The position numbers were made by a program, and so were the translations under genes. Source: Nitrospiraceae bacterium (GTDB taxonomy: Bacteria; Nitrospirota; Nitrospiria; Nitrospirales; Nitrospiraceae). From it: 5,163 nucleotides of DNA. Location: the NCBI GenBank assembly GCA_025934615.1, contig JAICXS010000193.1, positions 1 through 5,163 on the forward strand, written 5' to 3'. The notes beneath the pieces were generated by a model. The model ran no database searches, was not told the origin of the DNA, and saw only the letters and a list, made by a program, of their open reading frames with translations. Positions 1-5,108 of this stretch are shown here, one piece after another. Position 1 is the stretch's first letter; each line of letters opens with the position of its first letter.

Positions 1-49
1 GGCGGAGCGCGTCTACGCCGTCATATCCGCCCATCAACCATGCGCGCAT
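1..49 (-). CDS. Probable zinc-type alcohol dehydrogenase / quinone oxidoreductase (MDR superfamily), N-terminus only
   Basis: A minus-strand reading frame starts with ATG at 49 and runs open off the left edge, giving 16 residues: MRAWLMGGYDGVDALR. This matches the usual opening of medium-chain dehydrogenase/reductase proteins (M-K/R-A-hydrophobic, then a G-G/V-x-x-x-L-R strand turn), the family of NAD(P)-dependent alcohol dehydrogenases and quinone oxidoreductases. A weak purine-rich ribosome site (AGAGA) lies about five bases upstream, and a possible promoter sits at 68-97. Only the first beta strand region is visible, so cofactor site, zinc ligands and substrate cannot be judged. The start could also belong to another protein with a similar N-terminus. 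The gene lies downstream of, and in the same direction as, the GIY-YIG gene. Confidence 0.5.
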   Translation of the reverse strand, partial: MRAWLMGGYDGVDALR

Positions 50-67
50 GATCTCTTGCTAAGCATC

Positions 68-97
68 ATTCAACACCTTGCAGTGACCACCCTTCAA
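68..97 (-). promoter_or_regulatory. Possible sigma-70-type promoter for the left-edge dehydrogenase gene
   Basis: On the minus strand TTGAAG (97-92) and TTGAAT (73-68) are separated by 18 bases. Each matches the -35 (TTGACA) or -10 (TATAAT) consensus at four of six positions. The expected transcription start near 60 would leave a leader of about ten bases before the ATG at 49. The match is only moderate, and such matches arise by chance. Confidence 0.25.
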
Positions 98-175
98 GTG
101 CGGACACCCGTCTCGCTCGAAAGTACTGACCTGTGCATGGAGAACCACCTCATGACGATTGACCTCTCGCTTTTC

Positions 176-418
176 TCACGAGGTAAGCGCGCGCTTCGCC
201 ATTGCATTGAGCTTCTTGATATGTCCTTCACGCTGTAACGCCTGCCCTTTCGTGGGATGCGTTTCGGTATAGCGAATGGAAAAGGGACCACGTCCTCTGG
301 TGTATTTTGCACCGGCGCCTTTCGCATGGGCAGCGAGCCGACGAGTCAGATCGTTCGTCACTCCGGTATAGAGCGTTCCATCCCTGCACTCGATGATGTA
401 GACAATCCAACTTACCAT
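176..418 (-). CDS. GIY-YIG nuclease superfamily protein, small UPF0213/YhbQ-like
   Basis: The 80-residue protein is essentially one GIY-YIG domain, the usual size for the stand-alone UPF0213/YhbQ-like group. The VYI strand (residues 6-8) and YTG (17-19) correspond to the GIY and YIG halves, with the two conserved tyrosines Y7 and Y17. The arginine of the following helix is in the N-D-L-T-R-R segment (R26/R27), and E64 in the RE..IKK segment sits where the family carries its metal-binding glutamate. The catalytic set therefore looks intact. Members are thought to cut or bind DNA, but the cellular role of these small proteins is poorly defined. The start at 418 puts the first conserved strand at the normal distance from the N-terminus, but the ribosome site is weak (GAG about nine bases upstream). 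The gene stands alone, with gaps of 283 and 126 bases to its minus-strand neighbours. Confidence 0.9.
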   Translation of the reverse strand: MVSWIVYIIECRDGTLYTGVTNDLTRRLAAHAKGAGAKYTRGRGPFSIRYTETHPTKGQALQREGHIKKLNAMAKRALTS

Positions 419-701
419 GTGTCAGCTCATGATGGGTGCCGATTCTTACCTGATTGTCACAGCGGAATAAAGACCTGGATCTTATAACGGAGTGCCACGG
501 ATACTGGGGCGTGCATCCGTAGGGTGTTCAAATCGCGCTGCAGACGAGAAGGGAGCCGCTGGCAGCAAGTTCCGGGCATTGCGTGAGACCCTGCCGCGCC
601 CAGCACCCGCGCCAGGTGCGCCTCCGCCAGTCACGGACTGTACGCGCGAGCACAGTTTTACGCCGCAAACCGCCTGGGTCTCTTCATAATGTCCTGCGCC
701 A
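419..701. other. Gene-free stretch between the stress-protein gene and the GIY-YIG gene
   Basis: The open frames here (for example plus 492-689) have no recognisable domain and no good ribosome site, and the long minus-strand one only shadows the neighbouring gene. A short inverted repeat, GCACC (603-607) and GGTGC (615-619) with a seven-base loop, is present but has no T-run, so it is not a convincing terminator. The promoter of the GIY-YIG gene should lie in the part near 419-490; a TATAAG-like element occurs on the minus strand around 483-489, without a clear -35 partner. Confidence 0.5.
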
Positions 702-1217
702 CTAGGCCGCCGCTTCCTGACTGACCGAAATGTCTTGCGCGGCAGCGGCCATGAAGATGTTTCGGACGCGCTCGATATCGTCAGGCCCGTCGCAATGCAC
801 AGAAATAAGAATGTGGCCTTCCCCGAGGCGCCCCTCATATCGCTTCGCTTCATATTCCGGAAGGCCAAGACCGATCAATCCGCCGGCAAGTCCGCCAACG
901 CTCGCCCCTAACCCCATGCCGCTGAGTGTCGCCAACAGAGGGCCGGCCGCGAGCAGAGGCCCTACACCAGGGATGGCGACTGTGCCGATGCCGGCGAGCA
1001 GTCCCAAGACGGCTCCGAACACTCCGCCGGCGCTGGCCCCGGCGGCGGTTCCTTCCAGGGCTTTAGTCTGCTTCTCGATGCCCAGGCTCGGCCCGGTTTC
1101 ATGATCGGGGATGAGCGCCGAGATCGCGTTCTGCGAAAATCCGTCCTTGCGCAACGTGTCGATGATGTCCATCGCCTGTTCACGGGTTGCGGCAATGCAG
1201 TAGATAGCTTTGGCCAT
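702..1217 (-). CDS. Glycine-zipper general-stress-type protein (YflT/DUF1269-like)
   Basis: The 171-residue product has three parts. Residues 1-40 form an alpha/beta segment (AKAIYCIAATREQAMDII...) like the N-terminus of YflT/general stress protein 17M, which suggests that an 'x-x-x-L...G-F' helix senses or binds a partner. Residues 56-118 are a glycine/alanine-rich hydrophobic stretch with repeated G-x-x-x-G spacing, likely a glycine-zipper hairpin that packs in or on a membrane. Residues 119-171 (LPEYEAKRYEGRL, then HILISVHCD, then a helix) are the C-terminal alpha/beta part seen in these proteins. A longer frame reaches 1316, but that start would overlap the upstream gene; the ATG at 1217 has a strong AGGAGG site five bases ahead and gives the family-like N-terminus. 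It begins 16 bases after the BON gene stop, so the two are probably co-transcribed. The biochemical role is unknown. Confidence 0.8.
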   Translation of the reverse strand: MAKAIYCIAATREQAMDIIDTLRKDGFSQNAISALIPDHETGPSLGIEKQTKALEGTAAGASAGGVFGAVLGLLAGIGTVAIPGVGPLLAAGPLLATLSGMGLGASVGGLAGGLIGLGLPEYEAKRYEGRLGEGHILISVHCDGPDDIERVRNIFMAAAAQDISVSQEAAA

Positions 1218-1220
1218 ATT

Positions 1221-1230
1221 CTCCTCCTCT
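1221..1230 (-). promoter_or_regulatory. Strong ribosome binding site fixing the start at 1217
   Basis: Read on the minus strand the sequence is AGAGGAGGAG, followed by AAT and the ATG at 1217-1215. The core AGGAGG (1228-1223) is five bases from the start codon. It lies between the stop of the upstream BON gene (1236-1234) and this start, and it argues against the longer in-frame start at 1316. Confidence 0.85.
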
Positions 1231-1233
1231 AGG

Positions 1234-1794
1234 CTATCGGCGAACCTCCAACCGGTCTTCGATGCGGTATGGCGTGATGGATTGAGCGATGCCCTTAATG
1301 CGATCTGCCTCGGCACGCGTGTTCACGGGACCCGTCAACACCACGCGACCCCCGTTGGTGACAATCATGACATTCTTTGCCCTGAACGAGAGCGAGTCGT
1401 CCTGAACAACGGCTTGGCGAATTCGGCGAGTGGTTTCGAGGTCGTTCGGCGCCTCCGATTGGTCGAGTGGCGTGATGCCGGCCTCGAGCTGGACCGATGA
1501 GTCCACCGCGTCACGTCCCGGGCTTTCGGCCGAGGAAGATAGGGATTTGTGTGACCCCTTCCCTTCTGTTGAGGCGGCGGGCAGTGGAGCGCGCGGGTTC
1601 GCCTGTGGACGTGGCTCTGCGATCGTAGTGGTCGAGTCCTTCGCCGAACGGTCTGTGCTGAGAGAGCGACTCTGTGTTGCGTCTCGTACCGGACTGCCGC
1701 TCATCGGTGGGCCGTTTGTTTCCGTCGAGGCGCAGGCGGCTGTCAGGATCATCGTCGTCCCGAGCATGAGCGTGAATGCCGTGCTTCTCATCAT
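1234..1794 (-). CDS. BON-domain lipoprotein, probable periplasmic/outer-membrane stress protein
   Basis: The 186-residue protein begins with a basic residue, a hydrophobic core and the sequence L-T-A-A-C ending at Cys21, a plausible but not ideal lipobox (Thr rather than Leu at -3). Lipidation at Cys21 and export are therefore likely. Residues 22-118 are rich in Ser, Thr, Pro and charged residues with no recognised fold, probably a flexible linker. Residues 119-186 fit one BON domain: helix (DLETTRRIRQAVVQDD), strand (NVMIVTNGG), the conserved G-R-V-x-L-x-G turn (GRVVLTG, 149-155), helix (TRAEADRIKGIAQSI) and a last strand. BON domains occur in OsmY-type proteins and are thought to bind phospholipid or help envelope integrity. 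There are two adjacent ATGs; the first (1794) follows an AAAGGGGG element a few bases upstream. It leads a two-gene unit with the glycine-zipper gene and is divergent from the J-protein gene. Confidence 0.85.
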   Translation of the reverse strand: MMRSTAFTLMLGTTMILTAACASTETNGPPMSGSPVRDATQSRSLSTDRSAKDSTTTIAEPRPQANPRAPLPAASTEGKGSHKSLSSSAESPGRDAVDSSVQLEAGITPLDQSEAPNDLETTRRIRQAVVQDDSLSFRAKNVMIVTNGGRVVLTGPVNTRAEADRIKGIAQSITPYRIEDRLEVRR

Positions 1795-2114
1795 CGCCCC
1801 CTTTAGAAACTCTCTTTTGTTATTGTGAAGGCGTCAGGAGAACCGCCGAAAGGCGCGCAACAATGAAAAACGGGTAGGACGAGGACCGACGAGGCTCGAT
1901 GCACTTTTGCAGAGCACGATCGCAATGTGTTCACAGTTTTGTTCGTCGCTTGCGGGCTCAGGCACTCTCTACGTTCCCGCCGCTCTGCCCAGGAATGGTA
2001 GCTCATCATCGTGTCGCTTCTTTTCGTGGAGATCGAGTCCGGTGACAACGACGAACTTAGGCGCCTCATCTTTACACGCACAAGGGTAGATCCTGATTCG
2101 CGATAGTTGCAAAC

Positions 2115-2129
2115 CGGGCCTAGAGCCCG
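2115..2129. repeat. Short perfect inverted repeat upstream of the J-protein gene
   Basis: CGGGC and GCCCG form a five-base perfect stem around CTAGA. It lies 38 bases before the chosen ATG. A TTGCAA at 2107-2112 and CCCGTAAG at 2126-2133 lie around it with a 13-base gap, loosely like a heat-shock (sigma-32) promoter, but the -10 part matches poorly. It may be an operator or only a chance palindrome in GC-rich DNA. Confidence 0.3.
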
Positions 2130-2151
2130 TAAGCTTTACGTAGCACTTAGC

Positions 2152-2157
2152 GAGGGA
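2152..2157 (+). promoter_or_regulatory. Ribosome binding site supporting the start at 2167
   Basis: GAGGGA ends nine bases before the ATG at 2167. The alternative TTG at 2107 has no such site and would add 20 residues not expected ahead of the J domain. Confidence 0.65.
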
Positions 2158-2166
2158 CGTTCTGAC

Positions 2167-3225
2167 ATGGCGACCACTGAACGAGATTACTATGCCGTCC
2201 TGGGAGTGTCGCGGACGGCCACACCGGATGAGATCAAGAAAGCCTATCGCCGCCTTGCGCGCCAATACCATCCCGATCTGCATAGTGGCGCGAAAAAAGC
2301 CGAGATGGAAAAGAAATTCAAAGAGCTGAACCAGGCGAATGAAGTGCTCGAAGATCCGGACAAGCGAAAAAAATACGATCGCTATGGGCACCGCTGGCAG
2401 GAAGCGGAGGCCTATGAGAAGGCCCGCGAACAAGCCGGCGCCGGACAAAGGGGAGGCGCCGGGTTTCATTGGGGGCAGGAATCGGCGCAGGGCGAGGGCC
2501 AAGACTTCGGCGATTTTTTCGAAAATATATTTCGTCGAGGCACAGACACCCGGCGCGGCGGGGGCTCGCCTTTCGAAGGATTCGCGATTCAGGGCGAGGA
2601 TCTGGAGACGACCGTGCGGCTGACCCTTCGTGAAGTGTTGACCGGAGTGAGCCGGCGTGTCCAATTGTCGGAGCCCATTCCATGCCCGACGTGTGGCGGA
2701 ACAGGCAGGCAGCGCGGCCGACTTTGTCCCACATGCGGCGGAACCGGCAGTCGAGCCGAATTGCGAACGATCGATGTGAAGATTCCAGCCGGCGTGCTGG
2801 ACGGCACTCGCGTCCGCGTCGCGGGAAAAGGCGCCCCCGGCCACAATGGGGGAAAACCGGGCGATCTCTATTTACTGGTTCAGATCGATCCGCACGCGGT
2901 GTTTCAACGGCAAGGCTCCGATATTCTTGTGCAGTTGCCAGTCTGGCCGTGGGAGGCCGCCTTAGGCGCCGACGTACTGGTTCCCACGCTGACCGACCCG
3001 GTTCGGGTCAAAGTTCCGCCCGGCAGCCGGGCGGGCGCGAAGCTCCGGCTGAAGGCAAAAGGGCTGCCGACGGCCACCGGCGGCCGAGGCGATCTATTCT
3101 TCACGCTTCAGATCGTTATGCCCCCATCGTTGTCGGATGAGGACCGCAAGCTCTACGAAGAATTGGCCCGAGCTCCGCATCCCGATCCGAGGGTGGAGTT
3201 GCTCCGCACAGCCGGTCGAGCTTAA
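2167..3225 (+). CDS. DnaJ/CbpA-type J-domain co-chaperone with a half-size zinc finger
   Basis: The 352-residue protein is an Hsp40 partner expected to stimulate DnaK ATPase and deliver unfolded substrate in the cytosol. Residues 7-73 are a J domain with the invariant HPD at 35-37 and a YDRYG end at 70-74. A Gly/Phe-rich linker follows (about 91-140). Next is a C-terminal substrate-binding part (from 142) in which two CPTCGGTG motifs (C173/C176 and C187/C190) are inserted, enough for one zinc site. Classical DnaJ carries four CxxCxGxG motifs and CbpA none, so this is an intermediate form. The second beta-barrel-like part continues (PHAVFQRQGSDI, about 240) to the conserved R-V-K-V-P-P-G-S region. 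ATG 2167 gives the expected MATTERDYYAVLGV start; an earlier TTG at 2107 is in frame but poorly supported. It is the first gene of the plus-strand series and is followed after 35 bases by a MarC-family gene. It may be a secondary J-protein for a specific stress. Confidence 0.92.
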   Translation: MATTERDYYAVLGVSRTATPDEIKKAYRRLARQYHPDLHSGAKKAEMEKKFKELNQANEVLEDPDKRKKYDRYGHRWQEAEAYEKAREQAGAGQRGGAGFHWGQESAQGEGQDFGDFFENIFRRGTDTRRGGGSPFEGFAIQGEDLETTVRLTLREVLTGVSRRVQLSEPIPCPTCGGTGRQRGRLCPTCGGTGSRAELRTIDVKIPAGVLDGTRVRVAGKGAPGHNGGKPGDLYLLVQIDPHAVFQRQGSDILVQLPVWPWEAALGADVLVPTLTDPVRVKVPPGSRAGAKLRLKAKGLPTATGGRGDLFFTLQIVMPPSLSDEDRKLYEELARAPHPDPRVELLRTAGRA

Positions 3226-3260
3226 TCGCCCGGCGATGGACAAGGCGTGAGGAAAGACCC

Positions 3261-3908
3261 GTGACGTTAGTTGAGTACGCGCTGTTTGCGTTCGGATCGC
3301 TCTTTATCATTATCGATCCTATTGCCGCGGTCCCGGCCTTTCTCGCGATGACGGCGCGAGAGTCGGTGGGAGACCGGTTGCGGACGGCGCGAACGGCGTG
3401 CATCGTTGCGGTGGGAATTGTCGCCGGCTTCGGATTCATGGGACCGTCCCTGTTCCATATCTTGGGTATTACCATGCCGGCCTTTCAGATCGCCGCCGCG
3501 ATGGTCTTGCTCTTGGTCGCCCTCGATATGTTGCGCGCTCAACGATCCCCCGTGCAGGAAACGGCCGAAGAAACGGCCGAAGGCGTGACAAAAGATGATG
3601 TCGCGATCACGCCGCTGGCCATGCCGATGCTGGCGGGGCCGGGCGCCCTCTCGACGATGATCTTGCTCGACACTCAGGCCCCGACTTGGGCGCATCGGAG
3701 TATTCTGTATGGCTGCTTGGCGGCGGTCGGTGTCGCCAGTTACCTCACGTTCAACATCGCGGGACGAGGCGCCCACTGGCTGAACCCTATTGCCATTAAA
3801 ATCATTACCCGTCTCATGGGGTTGTTATTAGCCGCCGTGGCGATTCAATTTATCTTCAATGCCATCAAAGGAGAAGGAGGACTGATACCAGCGCGCACGG
3901 TCTTATGA
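3261..3908 (+). CDS. MarC-family (UPF0056) integral membrane protein
   Basis: The 215-residue protein has the MarC family size and six probable membrane segments: about 6-29, 46-66, 70-92, 116-137, 147-170 and 184-207. Family signatures are visible: D-P-I-x-x-V-P at 19-25 in the first helix and A-M-P-M-L-A-G-P-G-A-L-S at 120-131 in the fourth. It should sit in the inner membrane. Escherichia coli MarC was once linked to multiple antibiotic resistance, but that link was not upheld and the substrate of the family is unknown. The start is GTG at 3261 with a GAGG/GGAAAG site about eight bases upstream. The loop between segments 3 and 4 contains a duplicated E-T-A-E (100-107), made by a 12-base tandem repeat. 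Its stop at 3908 is 41 bases before the next gene. Confidence 0.92.
   Translation: MTLVEYALFAFGSLFIIIDPIAAVPAFLAMTARESVGDRLRTARTACIVAVGIVAGFGFMGPSLFHILGITMPAFQIAAAMVLLLVALDMLRAQRSPVQETAEETAEGVTKDDVAITPLAMPMLAGPGALSTMILLDTQAPTWAHRSILYGCLAAVGVASYLTFNIAGRGAHWLNPIAIKIITRLMGLLLAAVAIQFIFNAIKGEGGLIPARTVL
3558..3581 (+). repeat. 12-base tandem duplication within the MarC-family gene
   Basis: GAAACGGCCGAA occurs twice back to back (3558-3569 and 3570-3581) and encodes E-T-A-E twice in the acidic loop between membrane segments 3 and 4. Copy number could vary without shifting the frame. Confidence 0.85.
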
Positions 3909-3938
3909 TCATCCTACCATCACCCAACCCAAGAAAAA

Positions 3939-3947
3939 GAGGAGGAA
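3939..3947 (+). promoter_or_regulatory. Strong ribosome binding site fixing the start at 3950
   Basis: GAGGAGGAA ends two bases before the ATG at 3950, with the AGGAGG core (3940-3945) four bases from the ATG. It supports this start over an in-frame ATG at 3905, which would put a non-signal-like stretch before the signal peptide and would overlap the MarC stop. Confidence 0.85.
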
Positions 3948-3949
3948 CC

Positions 3950-4582
3950 ATGCAGACACGAACGGGATACTGGACGTCGCTGAGTGTGGGGATCGCATTT
4001 GTATCAGCCCTGAGCCTGCCGTCGGCCTGGGCGGATCCGGACAACCCGCATGGCAAAGGCAGCTATGACAAGGGCGAGTACAGCCATGGGAAAGGCGATG
4101 CCGAGCACGGCAAAGGCTCCGGAAGAGACGGTCATGGGTATGGAGGCGGCCATGGCATGATGGGCGGGTGGCACGCCAGTACGGGTCATCTGCTTCGTCA
4201 TATGTTGAAACACTCGACCGAGATCGGTTTGAAAGACGACCAAGTCGCGAAACTGAAAGACATGCAGCTTACTCTGGACAAAACACGCATCAAAGCGGAA
4301 GCCGACATTATGATTTCGGAGCGTGAACTGCGGGCCCTGGTGGAGGATGATAAATCCGACCTGTCCGCCATCGAATCCAAACTGAAAGAGGGAGAATCTC
4401 AGGAAGCGGCCTTGCGTATGGCGGCGATCAAGATGCGGCGGGAAGCCCTGGCGCTGCTGACTCCTGATCAACGCGGCAAATTAAAATCAGAGCACGAAAA
4501 AATGTTGCCGCCCCATCGTGTGGACGGGGGAAGCCCGCATGGCGACTCCTCGGGTGACATGAGAAAGGGCGGCGGACACTAA
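3950..4582 (+). CDS. Spy/CpxP-like periplasmic protein with a His/Gly-rich N-terminal region
   Basis: The 210-residue product has a Sec signal peptide with likely cleavage after A-W-A at residue 28. Residues 29-88 are rich in His, Gly and Lys and contain HGKG three times (34-37, 46-49, 53-56) followed by HGYGGGHGMMGGWH; this could bind divalent metals. Residues 89-186 are a charged, helical region with LKDDQ (94-98) and LTPDQ (170-174), corresponding to the paired LTxxQ motifs of the Spy/CpxP/ZraP group. Those proteins are periplasmic chaperones or stress/metal modulators. The C-terminus is again His/Gly-rich and ends in GGGH. The gene follows MarC by 41 bases and precedes the PepSY gene by 19 bases, suggesting co-transcription. 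Alternative: a related metal-responsive periplasmic protein without chaperone activity. The family level is likely; metal binding is inferred. Confidence 0.8.
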   Translation: MQTRTGYWTSLSVGIAFVSALSLPSAWADPDNPHGKGSYDKGEYSHGKGDAEHGKGSGRDGHGYGGGHGMMGGWHASTGHLLRHMLKHSTEIGLKDDQVAKLKDMQLTLDKTRIKAEADIMISERELRALVEDDKSDLSAIESKLKEGESQEAALRMAAIKMRREALALLTPDQRGKLKSEHEKMLPPHRVDGGSPHGDSSGDMRKGGGH

Positions 4583-4601
4583 TCCCGAACGGAGGTGCGA
4601 G

Positions 4602-4964
4602 ATGAAATTAACCGGTCTCACGCTAATACTCCTCGTCGGCTCACTGTTACTTTTCAATGTGCCCGCGTGGAGCGACAGCAAGGGGAAAAAGGACAAGGAA
4701 GAAGACGCACGCGTCACCGACTTGGTGAAGGATGCGAAAGTGACGATCGATCAGGCCATTAAGACCGCCATGGAAAAATCGCCGGGCACGATCGTCGAAG
4801 CCGAACTTGAGAAGAAACACGGCAAGACCGTGTGGGAAGTCGAAGTCGTCGGCGCCGACGGCAACGTCACCGAAGTGCACATCGATGCGGACTCCGGCGA
4901 GGTGATCGACACTGAAATGAAGAAAGATGAGAAAAAGAAGGAAGGCAAGAAAGGCAAGAAGTAA
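4602..4964 (+). CDS. Small secreted PepSY-domain protein with a Lys-rich tail
   Basis: The 120-residue protein has a typical signal peptide (hydrophobic residues 5-20, then V-P-A-W-S with likely cleavage after Ser24). A lysine/aspartate-rich stretch leads into one PepSY domain at about 47-104: helix (TIDQAIKTAMEKSPG), strand (TIVEAELEKKHGKTVWEVEVVG) and the closing T-E-V-H-I-D-A-D-S-G-E-V-I segment. PepSY domains are often found with proteases as inhibitors or in small periplasmic proteins of unknown partner. The last 15 residues (106-120) hold nine lysines and may bind anionic surfaces, membranes or nucleic acid. GGAGGTG at 4591-4597 sets the ATG at 4602. It comes 19 bases after the Spy-like gene and appears to be the last gene of the plus-strand series, as a GC-rich hairpin follows. 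Confidence 0.85.
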   Translation: MKLTGLTLILLVGSLLLFNVPAWSDSKGKKDKEEDARVTDLVKDAKVTIDQAIKTAMEKSPGTIVEAELEKKHGKTVWEVEVVGADGNVTEVHIDADSGEVIDTEMKKDEKKKEGKKGKK

Positions 4965-4988
4965 CGCATCTGGGTTTTTGCCTGTCAC

Positions 4989-5015
4989 GGCGGGCCGCCG
5001 ACCGGCGGCCCCGCC
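4989..5015 (+). terminator. GC-rich hairpin after the PepSY gene, possible terminator
   Basis: The left arm GGCGGGCCGCC (4989-4999) pairs with GGCGGCCCCGCC (5004-5015), leaving a GACC loop and one bulged C. It starts 24 bases after the stop of the last plus-strand gene. No T-run follows; a TTTTT run precedes it (4975-4979). It could act as a transcript-end stabiliser or a weak terminator, but is not a canonical intrinsic terminator. Confidence 0.4.
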
Positions 5016-5108
5016 TGTCGCCAAACTAAGTCCTTCTCTCCCAGCTAACGAGTCACAGTTGCAGGTCATCCGGAGAAGATGGTACAGAGTACGCCTGGAT
5101 GATTTTAG

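Larger units (their letters stand above)
1795..2166. promoter_or_regulatory. Divergent intergenic region between the BON lipoprotein and J-protein genes
   Basis: This 372-base region must hold the promoters for both outward-facing gene groups. Open frames here (minus 2081-1803 and plus 1907-2089) have no recognised domain and no good ribosome site, so I do not call a gene. Visible structure includes a small hairpin, CGCC-GAAA-GGCG (1844-1855), in the probable leader of the BON gene, and an inverted repeat CGGGC-CTAGA-GCCCG (2115-2129) just upstream of the J-protein gene. A TTTACA box near 2070 resembles a -35 element, but no good -10 follows, so I do not name a promoter. Confidence 0.5.

Noticed and set aside
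2..238. Plus-strand frame open from the left edge to 238
   Set aside because: It overlaps the end of the GIY-YIG gene on the other strand, has no recognisable sequence, and conflicts with the dehydrogenase-like start on the minus strand.
483..505. TGGCAC followed by TATAA on the minus strand, resembling a sigma-54 promoter
   Set aside because: The essential GC of the -12 element is absent.
603..619. GCACC/GGTGC inverted repeat as a terminator for the glycine-zipper gene
   Set aside because: Short stem, no T-run after it, and about 80 bases beyond the stop codon.
482..868. Minus-strand open frame of 128 codons
   Set aside because: It overlaps the glycine-zipper gene in another frame, has no recognised domain and no ribosome site.
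2140..2166. GTAGCACTT resembling half of the CIRCE heat-shock operator (TTAGCACTC)
   Set aside because: The second half (GAGTGCTAA) is missing at the nine-base spacing.
1969..2844. Minus-strand open frame of 291 codons overlapping the J-protein gene; its last part (about 1969-2080) reads rather protein-like (DEAPKFVVVTGLDLHEKK)
   Set aside because: Most of it is antisense to a clear J-protein gene, there is no usable start near the protein-like end, and no domain is recognised.
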